DNA of 64,000 nt, from positions 62,001 to 126,000 of the forward strand of contig CANQEL010000005.1 of NCBI GenBank assembly GCA_947594855.1, written 5' to 3'. Positions within the stretch are counted from its first letter, which is position 1, and every line of letters begins with the position of its first letter. This DNA is from an uncultured Lachnospiraceae bacterium. GTDB taxonomy: Bacteria; Bacillota; Clostridia; Lachnospirales; Lachnospiraceae. The notes under the pieces were generated by a model, which saw nothing but the letters and a program-made list of their open reading frames with translations, did no database searches and had not been told where the DNA came from. The position numbers and the translations under genes are program-made. This document shows positions 26,906-35,647 of this stretch, piece after piece.

Positions 26906-28876
26906 ATGAAAAAGGTTAGAGTCACAGCGTCATTACTTGCAATTGCACTTACAATTACCTCTGTGTGTGTATCTGCAGGTACAGTTGATGCAGCAAAGAA
27001 ACCAAAGCTTAATAAGAGCAAAGTCACGGTAAAAGTCGGGGAAACAACTAAGCTCAAGGTAAAAAAAGGCAATAAAAAAGCAAAAATAAAATGGAAATCC
27101 AATAAGAAATCCATAGCAACGGTAAAGAAAGGTAAGAAGTCTTCAGCAACTGTTAAGGGTATTGCTGAAGGTAAGGCAAAAGTTACAGCTACATATAAAT
27201 TTAAGGGTAAAAAATTTAAACTTAAATGTAATGTTACTGTAGATAAAGCAGGAAATGCTAGTGCAGGAACAGCAAATACACCGGGAGCCGGAACAGCAGC
27301 GCCGTCTGCAGCGTCTGGCCAGTCTGGTATAGATAATACAAAAGCGCCTGATAATAATAATGAACCGGAAAATACACCAACAAAGAAGCCAGAAGCAACA
27401 AAGAGGCCTACACCAACAAAGACACCGGTACCATCACCTAGTCCGACACCATATCTGGTTAATCCATATAAAGTAGATCTCAGTACCGTTAAGACTGAAA
27501 CTGACGGAGTACCTGACAGAGTTTGTGATATAAAATATAATGAGGAAACCAAATCTCTTGACGCTACAATGGACGGATGGGCAGGATTTATAGTTCGCAG
27601 CCCTATAACCGATAGGAAAGATGAGTACAAATATGTTCAGATAACATATAATCTAAACAGCGCCGGAGATGTAAATATATATGCTGGCCAGTATGATGCA
27701 ACAACTGGAGAAACTGGTACGGGATGGTCTCCTGAAATAAAGCTTAACCAGTATGATATGGATAAGGAAACGACACTGATTTTGGGATCTTATGATTATT
27801 TGAACGGAGAACCTCTCGGAGCAGTTAAGATATTTAACTTCGGTGATGTTACGAATATATCCATAACGGATATTACATTCTATATGGACGGAAACAAGAG
27901 CGAGGAGATTCCTGGCCCTGACACATCAGCAGAGCCTGACACATCAGCAGAGCCTGACACATCAGCAGAACCTGACACATCAGCAAGTCCTGATACATCA
28001 GCAAGTCCTGATACATCAGCAGAGCCATCAGAAGAGCCGTCAGCAGAACCATCAGAAGAGCCGTCTGCATCTAAAGATGTTGATATTCAGGATGAAAGTA
28101 ATTATAAGAAAATGGGAACAGATACTGTAGTTACTAATAATGAAGATGGTTCCATAACATTGACGAGCGAAGCAGGAAGTGATGGACTTATGGTCAAATT
28201 ACCTGATGGTATGAAATTAAAGTCAGGTGATTCTATTAAGATACATCTTGAGGTTGCAGATTTGGAAGGAAGCAGTACGGATGCGAGAGTATATCTCATT
28301 CCTGGTGAAAATGATACTGCAAAATCAAACCAGCTTCATTCTAATGAACAGGGAATAATTGACGATGTGCTTACAGCAACTGATAATGTAGACCATATAT
28401 TTATAAAAGTTGCTGCATATGGACAGAAGTTTAACAAACTTACAGTCAAGAAACTTACAGTTACGCCTATAGAATCTGGTTCAGCAGAAGAGCCGCAAAA
28501 TGTTCCGCTGGATCTTAATACAATTCAAATAACGGATGGTTCCACGAAAGAAGTCCAGGGAGATGGTTCAGTAGTTATTACATGTAAAGGAAATTATACA
28601 GGTGGAATTACAATTGCTATTCCTGCAGAACTGCAGGAAGGTGCAAAGAGGATTGTTGTTGAGATAGATGCAGAAAAGGGTGGAGAAAAAGTTGGCAGCG
28701 GACAATTAAAATGTGAATTTGATGGAGCAGATACTGTAGAAGTATATAACTGGAACGCAAGCAATTATGACGACACAGTATTTGATGTTACGGGTAAGAA
28801 GCCGACAAAATTAATTATTAACAATCAGGAAGAAGGCATAAAACTTACAATCAAGAAGATTGAGGTACAGAAATAA
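26906..28876 (+). CDS. Secreted lysine-rich Ig-like protein with two binding-type domains
   Basis: A 656-residue exported protein of unknown role. Signal peptide at about 1-30. A very lysine-rich Ig-like (BIG2) domain spans about 32-112 (LNKSKVTVKVGETTKLKV, KKSIATVKKGKKSSATV). A Pro/Thr linker at about 115-190 leads to a beta-rich domain of about 140 residues. A Ser/Pro/Glu repeat (about 338-389, DNA repeat at 27917) follows, then two more beta-rich segments that may be carbohydrate-binding modules (GDSIKIHLEVADLEGSS; GGITIAIPAELQEGAKRIVVEID). No catalytic motif, LPXTG or S-layer domain was seen. An AAGGAAGG site precedes the ATG and a strong terminator follows. Confidence 0.75.
   Translation: MKKVRVTASLLAIALTITSVCVSAGTVDAAKKPKLNKSKVTVKVGETTKLKVKKGNKKAKIKWKSNKKSIATVKKGKKSSATVKGIAEGKAKVTATYKFKGKKFKLKCNVTVDKAGNASAGTANTPGAGTAAPSAASGQSGIDNTKAPDNNNEPENTPTKKPEATKRPTPTKTPVPSPSPTPYLVNPYKVDLSTVKTETDGVPDRVCDIKYNEETKSLDATMDGWAGFIVRSPITDRKDEYKYVQITYNLNSAGDVNIYAGQYDATTGETGTGWSPEIKLNQYDMDKETTLILGSYDYLNGEPLGAVKIFNFGDVTNISITDITFYMDGNKSEEIPGPDTSAEPDTSAEPDTSAEPDTSASPDTSASPDTSAEPSEEPSAEPSEEPSASKDVDIQDESNYKKMGTDTVVTNNEDGSITLTSEAGSDGLMVKLPDGMKLKSGDSIKIHLEVADLEGSSTDARVYLIPGENDTAKSNQLHSNEQGIIDDVLTATDNVDHIFIKVAAYGQKFNKLTVKKLTVTPIESGSAEEPQNVPLDLNTIQITDGSTKEVQGDGSVVITCKGNYTGGITIAIPAELQEGAKRIVVEIDAEKGGEKVGSGQLKCEFDGADTVEVYNWNASNYDDTVFDVTGKKPTKLIINNQEEGIKLTIKKIEVQK
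27917..28072 (+). repeat. Tandem 18-bp and 24-bp coding repeats
   Basis: Six consecutive 18-bp units (27917-28024; first unit CCTGACACATCAGCAGAG) encode PDTSAE/PDTSAS. Two 24-bp units (28025-28072) encode PSEEPSAE-type sequence. The units differ by single bases. Both periods are multiples of three, so unit gain or loss keeps the frame. Confidence 0.92.
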
Positions 28877-28915
28877 TATTATTTAAAACCATTAATCCTG
28901 TTGTTAAACAGTGAG

Positions 28916-28954
28916 CATCTCCCAGGGTTTAAACAGCCTTGGGAGATGTTTTTT
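28916..28954 (+). terminator. Rho-independent terminator after the secreted Ig-like gene
   Basis: CATCTCCCA (28916-28924) pairs with TGGGAGATG (28940-28948), followed by six T. An open frame drawn across it (28901-29182) is not a credible gene. Confidence 0.85.
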
Positions 28955-29285
28955 AAATTATGGCTTAGACAGACCCGGTCGAGTACGCGAAGCGTGCGGG
29001 ATATAAACCACCTGCTACGTGCAATGTCGTCAACACAAATTTTCGGTCAGGACGCAAAATGGAAAGAATTTTTGAAGCCTCCTCCATTATTCGGAATAAC
29101 ATTTTACTGCATAGGGAATAAATGCAAAAGTAAATATACAGGTTTCCAAGAAGAAACTGGCTGCTTACAAAAAGATGTTTAAGAGTTCAACAATCAAAAA
29201 AGGAATAAGAATAAAAAAGTAAGAGGTTTTATTTCCCACCGCTTGTATATCCTGTGGGAAAATTTAAAATCTTTTAAAATACTTA
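28955..29285. other. Gene-poor stretch of unknown origin
   Basis: About 330 bp without a convincing gene. The first 90 bases are richer in GC than the surroundings and include GCGAAGC and GTGCGGG runs, then composition falls to A-rich. One hairpin (TTTCCCAC 29232-29239 / GTGGGAAA 29254-29261) lacks a T run on either strand. It might be a decayed mobile element or a small RNA region; nothing can be assigned. Confidence 0.4.
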
Positions 29286-29314
29286 TTGCATTACACAATG
29301 ACACGTGTTACAAT
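29286..29314 (+). promoter_or_regulatory. Predicted promoter for the Rpn-like nuclease gene
   Basis: TTGCAT (29286-29291), 17-bp spacer, TACAAT (29309-29314). The same two hexamers and spacing occur at the rpmE promoter. The start would lie near 29321, about 50 bp before translation. Confidence 0.55.
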
Positions 29315-29372
29315 AAGTGTATAAAGAATTTATGCATGGAATTCCCCGATTTCAAATATGGGGGATGATGTA

Positions 29373-30293
29373 TTGGCAGAAAAGAAAAACGAAAATAATA
29401 CGAATGAAGAAGATAAGAAAAAGGCTTTTCAGGAACTTACAATAAAAGATAATTTTATGTTTACTGCCGTGATGTCAGACAAGGAGAACTGCCGCAGACT
29501 GTTAGGAATGGCGCTTGGATTCCCGGTAACGGTTGTTTCCGTGGATTATGAGTACAGTATAATGTATAATCCGGATTACAAGGGAATACGTCTGGATGTG
29601 CTTGCAGTTGACGATGGCGGTTCACAGTATAATGTTGAGATTCAGACAGTAAACCGAAAGATTGAAAAGAGAAGCAGGTACTATCACAGCCAGCTTGACA
29701 TGAAGCTGCTTGGGCGTGGAAAAGAGTATAGGATACTTCCGGATGCATATGTGATATTTATATGCGATTATGACCCTGTGGGCAGAAAAAAGTATAAGTA
29801 TACATTTGACCATATCTGCAGGGAAGTGCCCGGATATACGCTTGAAGACGGGAGCCATACGATATTTCTGAGTACCAGGGGCGAAAATGACGGTGAAGTA
29901 CCGGAGGAACTTGTAAGATTCCTGAAATATGTTGCAGCAGACCTTGATGAGAGTCTGGAGGATTTTGAGGACGATTATGTAAGGAAGCTGCAGGAAAGTA
30001 TTATCAATATTAAAAAAGACAGAGGAATGGAGAGTGGATATATGCTGCTTGAAGAGATGTTGAACGATGAAAGGACTGCCGGAATAGAGAAAGGCAGAGC
30101 CATTGGCAGAAAAGAAATCGGGTCAGAATATATACTTGATTTGCTTTCAGACCTTGGCAGCGTATCTGATGATCTTAAGGCAAAGATTGAGTCCGAGGAT
30201 AATGAGATAACGCTTAAAGCCATGCACAGACTTGCAGCAAGGTCAGAATCCATTGAGATGTTTTTAAAAGGGTTAAGGGATATGAATGATTAA
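29373..30293 (+). CDS. Rpn/PD-(D/E)XK nuclease family protein (putative transposase family)
   Basis: A 306-residue protein of the PDDEXK_2/Rpn group, which includes recombination-promoting nucleases and is often labelled putative transposase. The N-terminus has the family opening ELTIKDNFMFTAVMSDKENCRRLL. The nuclease core has IRLDVLAVDD then YNVEIQ, the D...ExQ variant of the active site. The C-terminal third is charged and helical with GIEKGRAIGRKE. Start uncertain: TTG 29373 has GGGGG 8 bases upstream, while an in-frame ATG at 29358 has no site. It is a lone gene with its own promoter and hairpins on both sides. Confidence 0.82.
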   Translation: MAEKKNENNTNEEDKKKAFQELTIKDNFMFTAVMSDKENCRRLLGMALGFPVTVVSVDYEYSIMYNPDYKGIRLDVLAVDDGGSQYNVEIQTVNRKIEKRSRYYHSQLDMKLLGRGKEYRILPDAYVIFICDYDPVGRKKYKYTFDHICREVPGYTLEDGSHTIFLSTRGENDGEVPEELVRFLKYVAADLDESLEDFEDDYVRKLQESIINIKKDRGMESGYMLLEEMLNDERTAGIEKGRAIGRKEIGSEYILDLLSDLGSVSDDLKAKIESEDNEITLKAMHRLAARSESIEMFLKGLRDMND

Positions 30294-30326
30294 TTAAGAA
30301 TCTTTGTATTTTCGGTATTTTCAGAT

Positions 30327-30346
30327 AAGGCACAGATGTGCCTTTC
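30327..30346 (+). terminator. Hairpin after the Rpn-like gene
   Basis: AAGGCAC and GTGCCTT pair around AGAT (30327-30344), then TC. A weak terminator at best. A smaller hairpin GACCG-TAT-CGGTC follows at 30358-30370. Confidence 0.4.
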
Positions 30347-30435
30347 AGGATAACGCGGACCGTATCGGTCAAAATTAAGGTGACTTACAGGGGAATTCTG
30401 TGTAAAATTCTGGTTTAATTCTATAAAAGTGTATA

Positions 30436-30464
30436 TTGCCCTGATATTATATATCTGCTATTAT
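30436..30464 (+). promoter_or_regulatory. Predicted promoter for the HAD phosphatase and following genes
   Basis: TTGCCC (30436-30441), 17-bp spacer, TATTAT (30459-30464), with the start codon at 30488. Confidence 0.45.
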
Positions 30465-30487
30465 AAAGCGGAAAAGGGGCGTAAATT

Positions 30488-31135
30488 ATGAAATATGAAC
30501 TTGCGATATTTGATATGGACGGAACAATACTTAATACACTGGATGATCTGACAGACAGCCTCAATTATGCTCTGGTACAATCAGGGTATCCTAAGAGAAC
30601 TGTCAGGGAGGTCAAAAGTTTTGTGGGAAACGGCATTCGTAAACTGATTGAACGCGGAGCGCCGGAAGGAACAAGTGAAAACAGTATGCAGAATGTACAT
30701 AAAAGATTTACAGAATATTATAAAGCACATTGTACTGATAAAACAAGACCATATAATGGAATTACGGAACTGCTCATGAACCTTCGGAAAAAAGGTATAA
30801 GGACGGCAGTGGTTTCCAATAAAGCGGATTTTGCCGTGCATGAATTATGCAGACAGTATTTTGACGGAATGTTTGATATGGATATGGGAGAAATGCAGGG
30901 GATAAACAAGAAACCTGCGCCGGATATGGTAAATGAAGTGCTTGCAGGACTTTCAGTTCAAAGAAATAAAGCGGTATATATAGGAGATTCAGATGTTGAT
31001 ATTGCAACTGCGCGCAATGCTTCCATAGATCTTATATGTGTTGACTGGGGATTTCGTGACAGGGACTTTTTGTATAAATGCGGGGCGGATATAATTGTAT
31101 CTGCGCCGTCTGATATTCTTAATATAATGAAATAA
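30488..31135 (+). CDS. HAD family hydrolase (phosphoglycolate phosphatase-like)
   Basis: A 215-residue HAD-IA phosphatase. Motifs: FDMDGTILNT (I), VVSNKADF (II, Ser), KKPAPDMV (III, Lys), GDSDVDIATA (IV). The four-helix cap with FVGNGIRKLIERG is the pattern of Gph/PgpP-type enzymes that dephosphorylate 2-phosphoglycolate or pyrophosphate. The true substrate cannot be read from sequence. AAGGGG precedes the ATG. The next gene begins 91 bp on, so co-transcription is possible but unproven. Confidence 0.9.
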   Translation: MKYELAIFDMDGTILNTLDDLTDSLNYALVQSGYPKRTVREVKSFVGNGIRKLIERGAPEGTSENSMQNVHKRFTEYYKAHCTDKTRPYNGITELLMNLRKKGIRTAVVSNKADFAVHELCRQYFDGMFDMDMGEMQGINKKPAPDMVNEVLAGLSVQRNKAVYIGDSDVDIATARNASIDLICVDWGFRDRDFLYKCGADIIVSAPSDILNIMK

Positions 31136-31226
31136 GGTCATTAAAACATATCTTTGCTTGCAATACAGGCCGTTTAGTGATATTTTAGATAATGATATTA
31201 AAAGTACACGGATAAGGAGAACAGAC

Positions 31227-32201
31227 ATGAAAGAATTATCAAAACTGATGGGTTACCGGTCGGATGTAAAAGTTGTTGATGCAACGCTGCGTGACGGAGG
31301 CCTTGTAAACAATTTTTATTTTAAGGATGAATTCGTAAAGGAGTTATATAAAACAAATATCAGGGCAGGCGTTGATTATATGGAGTTTGGCTATAAGGCA
31401 TCTGCTGAGATGTTTGATGAAAATAAATTCGGCAAATGGAAATTCTGTCATGATGATGATATAAGAGAGATTGTCGGAGAAAATGAAAGTGAACTGAAGA
31501 TAGCTGTTATGGCAGATGTTGGCAGATGCGATTATAAAAAGGATATTATAGAACGTAAGGACAGTCCTATAGACCTTGTGCGTGTTGCAACATATCTTAA
31601 TACCATACCTGCCGCTGTGGATATGATTGAAAATATTGCTGCTAAAGGGTATGAGGTGAGCTGTAATATAATGGCTATTTCAAACGCACAGGAATCTGAT
31701 GTAAAGAATGCGCTTGAAACCCTTTCACAGACTCCGGTTGATGTGTTTTATATAGTTGACAGCTTTGGTTCGTTATATCCGGAACAGATAGCAAGAATAG
31801 CTGATCTTTATATGGATTTTGCCGTAAAATACGGTAAAAAAGTTGGTATGCATGCGCACAATAACCAGCAGCTTGCATTTGCCAATACGATAGAAGCGGT
31901 TGGAGACGGCGTTGACTGGCTGGATGCAACATATGGCGGAATGGGAAGAGGGGCAGGCAACTGCCAGATGGAACTGCTGCTCGGATTCTTACGTAATCCT
32001 AAGTACAGCATTTATCCCGTTATCCAGTTTGTTGAGAAATATATACGGGAATTAAAAGAGGAAGGCGTGGTATGGGGATATGATATACCATATCTTATGA
32101 CAAGCCTTACTAACCAGCATCCACGTACAGCAATACAGTTTATAAAAGATAACAGGACAGATTATACTGAATTTTACAAAGAAGTATTTTCACAGGAGTA
32201 G
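31227..32201 (+). CDS. HMGL-like aldolase catalytic domain protein
   Basis: A 324-residue TIM-barrel lyase of the HMG-CoA lyase/4-hydroxy-2-oxovalerate aldolase group. The N-terminal VVDATLRDGGLVNNF carries the catalytic Arg-Asp of the DxTLRDG signature. GMHAHNNQQLAFANT provides the two metal-binding His, and DATYGGMGRGAGNC the glycine-rich loop. It lacks the C-terminal regulatory domain of isopropylmalate synthases and the communication domain of DmpG. Substrate unknown. The ATG at 31227 follows AAGGAGA; a longer frame starting at 31158 has no site. No obvious pathway partner is adjacent. Confidence 0.85.
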   Translation: MKELSKLMGYRSDVKVVDATLRDGGLVNNFYFKDEFVKELYKTNIRAGVDYMEFGYKASAEMFDENKFGKWKFCHDDDIREIVGENESELKIAVMADVGRCDYKKDIIERKDSPIDLVRVATYLNTIPAAVDMIENIAAKGYEVSCNIMAISNAQESDVKNALETLSQTPVDVFYIVDSFGSLYPEQIARIADLYMDFAVKYGKKVGMHAHNNQQLAFANTIEAVGDGVDWLDATYGGMGRGAGNCQMELLLGFLRNPKYSIYPVIQFVEKYIRELKEEGVVWGYDIPYLMTSLTNQHPRTAIQFIKDNRTDYTEFYKEVFSQE

Positions 32202-32232
32202 CATAAAAAAGGTCCTGTAAAAGGAGAGAGTT

Positions 32233-33606
32233 ATGTACATCATAAAAAAACGCAGGCGCAGGGAGCTTACTACAACCCAGATTATAGCCTGTGGATTTAT
32301 GATTTCAATGATACTTGGCATGGTTCTTTTAATGCTGCCGGTGTCTTCTGCAGAAGGATGTTTTACCAATCCGGCAGATGCATTGTTTACCGCAACTTCA
32401 GCCGTATGTGTTACAGGTCTTACCACATTGTCTACGGCAGGGTACTGGAGCGTGTTCGGACAGTGTGTAATCCTTGTACTTATCCAGATAGGCGGTCTTG
32501 GAGTAGTAACATTTACGACTATAATACTTATGGCAGCGTTTAAAAGAATCACTCTTAAAGAGCGTCTTCTTATAAAAGATGCATATAATCTTAACAGCCT
32601 TAACGGGCTTGTAAAACTTACTAAAAATATATTTAAAGGCACGCTTATTGTCGAGCTTGTTGGAGCAGCGCTTTATGCTCCGGTTTTTGTAAGGGATATG
32701 GGTGTCAGAGGTATATTCTGTGCAGTATTTAATTCAGTGTCGTCTTTCTGCAATGCAGGTATGGATATTATCGGCGATACGAGCCTTCTTGTCTATCGTG
32801 ATAATACGCTTGTCAATGCAGTCACAATGCTTCTTATTATACTTGGCGGACTTGGTTTTCCGGTATGGTGGGATATAATCAGGGGCTTCAGAAAAAAGAA
32901 AAAACATTCGTTAAAAAAAATGTGGAATTCGTATGAGCTTCATACTAAAATCGTATTATCTGTAACGGCAATACTTATTATATCCGGAACATTTTTTATA
33001 ATGCTTATAGAGTATAATAATGCAGATACAATAGGAAACCTTACGTTTTTTGGAAAAATCCGCGCATCGATGTTTCAGTCAGTAACTACAAGGACTGCCG
33101 GTTTTTATACGATTCCCCAGGAAAATTTTACAGATACATCGGCATTTATATCGGTTATACTTATGTTTATAGGAGGTTCTCCTTCGGGTACTGCCGGAGG
33201 TATAAAGACGGTAACGGTTGCGATGATAATACTTACTGTTGCTGCAATTATAAATAACAGGCAGGATACTGAAGTATTCCGCAGAAGTATATCAGGACAG
33301 AATATCAGAAAGGGCATAGCGGTGCTTATAATAGATATGGGCGTGCTTTTAGTGTCAATGACAGCACTGTGCATTACACAGAATAAGGATTTTCTTGATA
33401 CTTTGTATGAAGCAGTTTCTGCACTGGCTACGGTAGGTCTTACACGCGGTATGACGCAGACGCTTGATACCGTAGGAAAGATTATAATAATTATGACGAT
33501 GTATATAGGCAGGATAGGACCTATTTCGCTTGCTTTATTTTTTAATACCAATAAAACGGATAGTGATATAAGACATTATCCGGAAGAAGATATAAGAGTA
33601 GGTTAG
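32233..33606 (+). CDS. Potassium transporter subunit, TrkH/KtrB family
   Basis: A 457-residue membrane protein forming the ion pore of a Ktr/Trk system. It has the four-fold M1-P-M2 layout with P-loop selectivity segments such as TSAVCVTGLTT, SVSSFCNAGMD, SVTTRTAGFYT and SALATVGLTRG, each with the conserved filter glycine. The IGGLGVVTF and GGSPSGTAGGIKT stretches are hallmark KtrB sequences. Length is closer to KtrB than to TrkH. The gating partner follows after 10 bp. Confidence 0.95.
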   Translation: MYIIKKRRRRELTTTQIIACGFMISMILGMVLLMLPVSSAEGCFTNPADALFTATSAVCVTGLTTLSTAGYWSVFGQCVILVLIQIGGLGVVTFTTIILMAAFKRITLKERLLIKDAYNLNSLNGLVKLTKNIFKGTLIVELVGAALYAPVFVRDMGVRGIFCAVFNSVSSFCNAGMDIIGDTSLLVYRDNTLVNAVTMLLIILGGLGFPVWWDIIRGFRKKKKHSLKKMWNSYELHTKIVLSVTAILIISGTFFIMLIEYNNADTIGNLTFFGKIRASMFQSVTTRTAGFYTIPQENFTDTSAFISVILMFIGGSPSGTAGGIKTVTVAMIILTVAAIINNRQDTEVFRRSISGQNIRKGIAVLIIDMGVLLVSMTALCITQNKDFLDTLYEAVSALATVGLTRGMTQTLDTVGKIIIIMTMYIGRIGPISLALFFNTNKTDSDIRHYPEEDIRVG

Positions 33607-33616
33607 GAGGGATAAG

Positions 33617-34306
33617 ATGAAGAAAAATAAGGAATTTGCAGTTCTTGGACTTGGTAAGTTCGGTATGAGCCTTGCAAAATGCCTTGCAGATGCAGGTTGT
33701 GAAGTTATGGCTGTTGATATGGACAGAAAAATGGTAAATGAAGCAGCAGAATATGCTACATATGCCGAAGTCGGAGATGTGACTGATAAAGAGTTCATAG
33801 ATACTCTGGGACTGTCTAATTATGATGGAACGGTAATCGGAATAGGCGATAATATTAAAGCAAGCGTAATGGCTGCCATAATTGCAAAAGAGGCAGGCGC
33901 AAAGTATGTGCTTGCAAAAGCGGGAGGCGACCTTCATGCAAAAATACTAAGGAAAGTCGGTGCAGACAAGGTCATATATCCGGAATTCGACGCCGGACTA
34001 AGAACTGCGAACCAGCTTGTGCACGGTAATTATTTTGATGCAACCTCGCTTTCCGCAACATACAGCATTATGGAGATAGGCGCACCGGAAAAATGGGAAG
34101 GACATTCCCTGAGAACACTGGATTTAAGAGCAAAATATAAGGTAAATGTCATAGGGATTAAGAGGGAAGACGATATGTTTGTTAATCCTGACGCCGATAT
34201 GCCAATATGCGAAGATGATGTGCTTGTAGTATTTGCTGAAAATGATGTGCTTGAAAAACTCTGCAGCATGGTAAGGGAGAATTCTGATGATAGAAAGCAC
34301 AAATAA
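33617..34306 (+). CDS. Potassium uptake regulatory subunit, TrkA/KtrA family
   Basis: A 229-residue cytoplasmic RCK protein that gates the pore encoded just upstream. The Rossmann nucleotide motif is LGLGKFGMSLA (about 9-20), with an acidic end at VDMD. The TrkA-C domain occupies about the last 75 residues (YKVNVIGIKRED; EDDVLVVFAEN). KtrA octamers bind ATP or ADP, and the C-domain can bind c-di-AMP in relatives. Its end overlaps the following methyltransferase gene by 20 bp. Confidence 0.94.
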   Translation: MKKNKEFAVLGLGKFGMSLAKCLADAGCEVMAVDMDRKMVNEAAEYATYAEVGDVTDKEFIDTLGLSNYDGTVIGIGDNIKASVMAAIIAKEAGAKYVLAKAGGDLHAKILRKVGADKVIYPEFDAGLRTANQLVHGNYFDATSLSATYSIMEIGAPEKWEGHSLRTLDLRAKYKVNVIGIKREDDMFVNPDADMPICEDDVLVVFAENDVLEKLCSMVRENSDDRKHK

Positions 34307-35153
34307 TTCACATATTAAGAATATAATAAAATTAATGAAAAACGGCAAAGAAAGAAGAAAACAGAAGCTTTATCCCGTTGAAGGACCTAAAATGGTTCTT
34401 GAAGCGCTTAAACTCGGACTTGTAAATGAAATATATATTTCTGAGAGAGCGCTTGAGGGCCTTAATTATGAAAAAGATTCTGCAAATAACAGGTATGCGG
34501 GTTTTAGTTGTGACGAAGTGCTTAAAATATTGCGGGAAAACGGTTATGAAACAGTATCAGATAAAGTTTTTAAAGAACTTTCGGATACGGTTACGCCCCA
34601 GGGTATGATAGCGCTTGCAGATATCAGGGATACATCAGTTAAAGATGTCATATATTCACAATACGGGGTAAAACATTTTTGTGATGATATATGCTGTATG
34701 TCTGTATCGCGCATACTTATTCTTGAGGATATACAGGATCCGGGTAATCTGGGAACTATGCTGAGAACTGCCGAAGCAGCGGGATTTAATGGAGTAATTA
34801 TAAATAAAGGTACTGTGGACCCATATAATCCTAAAGCGGTACGTTCATCCATGGGAGCGGTGCTCAGACTGCCGTTTTCATATGGAGAGGATATATGCGA
34901 TATTATAGAAGAGTGCAGAAATTGTGGAATAACGGTATATGGAACCCATCTTCAGGGAAATGATATAAGAAAAACAGAATACAAGCCTTGTAGTGCATTT
35001 GTTATTGGAAATGAATCGAAAGGCATGTCGGAGCGTGCGAAGGCTTTATGTGATTATACTATAAGAATACCGATGAATCCTGTAAGCGAGTCGTTAAATG
35101 CAGGTATTGCTGCGGGTATTATAATGTATCATAGTTCCTTGAAATTTTTATAA
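34287..35153 (+). CDS. TrmH/SpoU-family RNA 2'-O-methyltransferase
   Basis: A 288-residue SPOUT enzyme that methylates ribose 2'-OH in rRNA or tRNA. The N-terminal L30e-like substrate-binding domain (about 1-110) begins with the typical NNSHIKNIIKL. The knotted catalytic domain has motif 1 EDIQDPGNLGTMLRTAEAAG, motif 2 IGNESKGMSE and motif 3 IPMNPVSESLNAG. A cysteine-rich insert (about 125-140) stands between the domains. The ATG at 34287 lies inside ktrA and follows GGGAGA. Target nucleotide unknown; a 23S rRNA site is most common. Confidence 0.92.
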   Translation: MIESTNNSHIKNIIKLMKNGKERRKQKLYPVEGPKMVLEALKLGLVNEIYISERALEGLNYEKDSANNRYAGFSCDEVLKILRENGYETVSDKVFKELSDTVTPQGMIALADIRDTSVKDVIYSQYGVKHFCDDICCMSVSRILILEDIQDPGNLGTMLRTAEAAGFNGVIINKGTVDPYNPKAVRSSMGAVLRLPFSYGEDICDIIEECRNCGITVYGTHLQGNDIRKTEYKPCSAFVIGNESKGMSERAKALCDYTIRIPMNPVSESLNAGIAAGIIMYHSSLKFL

Positions 35154-35188
35154 AACAGAGATATAATTACAGGGAAGGAGTGATGTAT

Positions 35189-35647
35189 ATGGAGAGCTAT
35201 TACTGGCTTATTATAATGGCTGTTCTGATTTTGCTTGAAATAATTACGCTTGGACTTACGACGATATGGTTTGCGTTTGGAGCGCTTGCAGCGTTTATTG
35301 CATCGCTATGCGGCGCAGATCTTATACTGCAGATAATAGTTTTCTTTGTTATTTCACTTATAACTCTTATATTTACCAGACCGTTTGCATTAAAATATTT
35401 TAATAAGGACAGGATAAGGACTAATGCAGAAAGTCTTATAGGAGAGAAAGCCAGGGTAGTTGAAAGGATTGATAATATCAATGCGTCGGGTCGAGTTATG
35501 CTTAACGGCCAGGAGTGGATGGCGAGGACATCAGACGGCGATATTATTGATGCAGGCAGAACAGTAACCGTAAACAGCATTTCGGGAGTAAAATTAATTG
35601 TAAGCCTGTCTGATAAGACAGCAGAAAGAGAGGGTAATAATGACTGA
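35189..35647 (+). CDS. NfeD family membrane protein
   Basis: A 152-residue short NfeD protein. Two or three membrane helices in the first 75 residues are followed by an OB-fold beta domain (GEKARVVERIDNINASGRVMLNGQEWMA) typical of NfeD C-termini. NfeD proteins pair with SPFH/stomatin proteins, here the very next gene, which overlaps by 8 bp. The ATG at 35189 has AAGGAG 8 bases upstream; the GTG at 35180 and ATG at 35183 are too close to that site. Confidence 0.9.
   Translation: MESYYWLIIMAVLILLEIITLGLTTIWFAFGALAAFIASLCGADLILQIIVFFVISLITLIFTRPFALKYFNKDRIRTNAESLIGEKARVVERIDNINASGRVMLNGQEWMARTSDGDIIDAGRTVTVNSISGVKLIVSLSDKTAEREGNND

Noticed and set aside
26860..27630. 256-residue minus-strand open frame
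   Set aside because: Mirror of the lysine-rich Ig-like domain; the Phe/Leu/Val-rich product reflects antisense Lys codons.
28901..29182. 93-residue open frame after the secreted Ig-like gene
   Set aside because: It runs through a strong terminator hairpin, has no ribosome site and shows no protein-like pattern.
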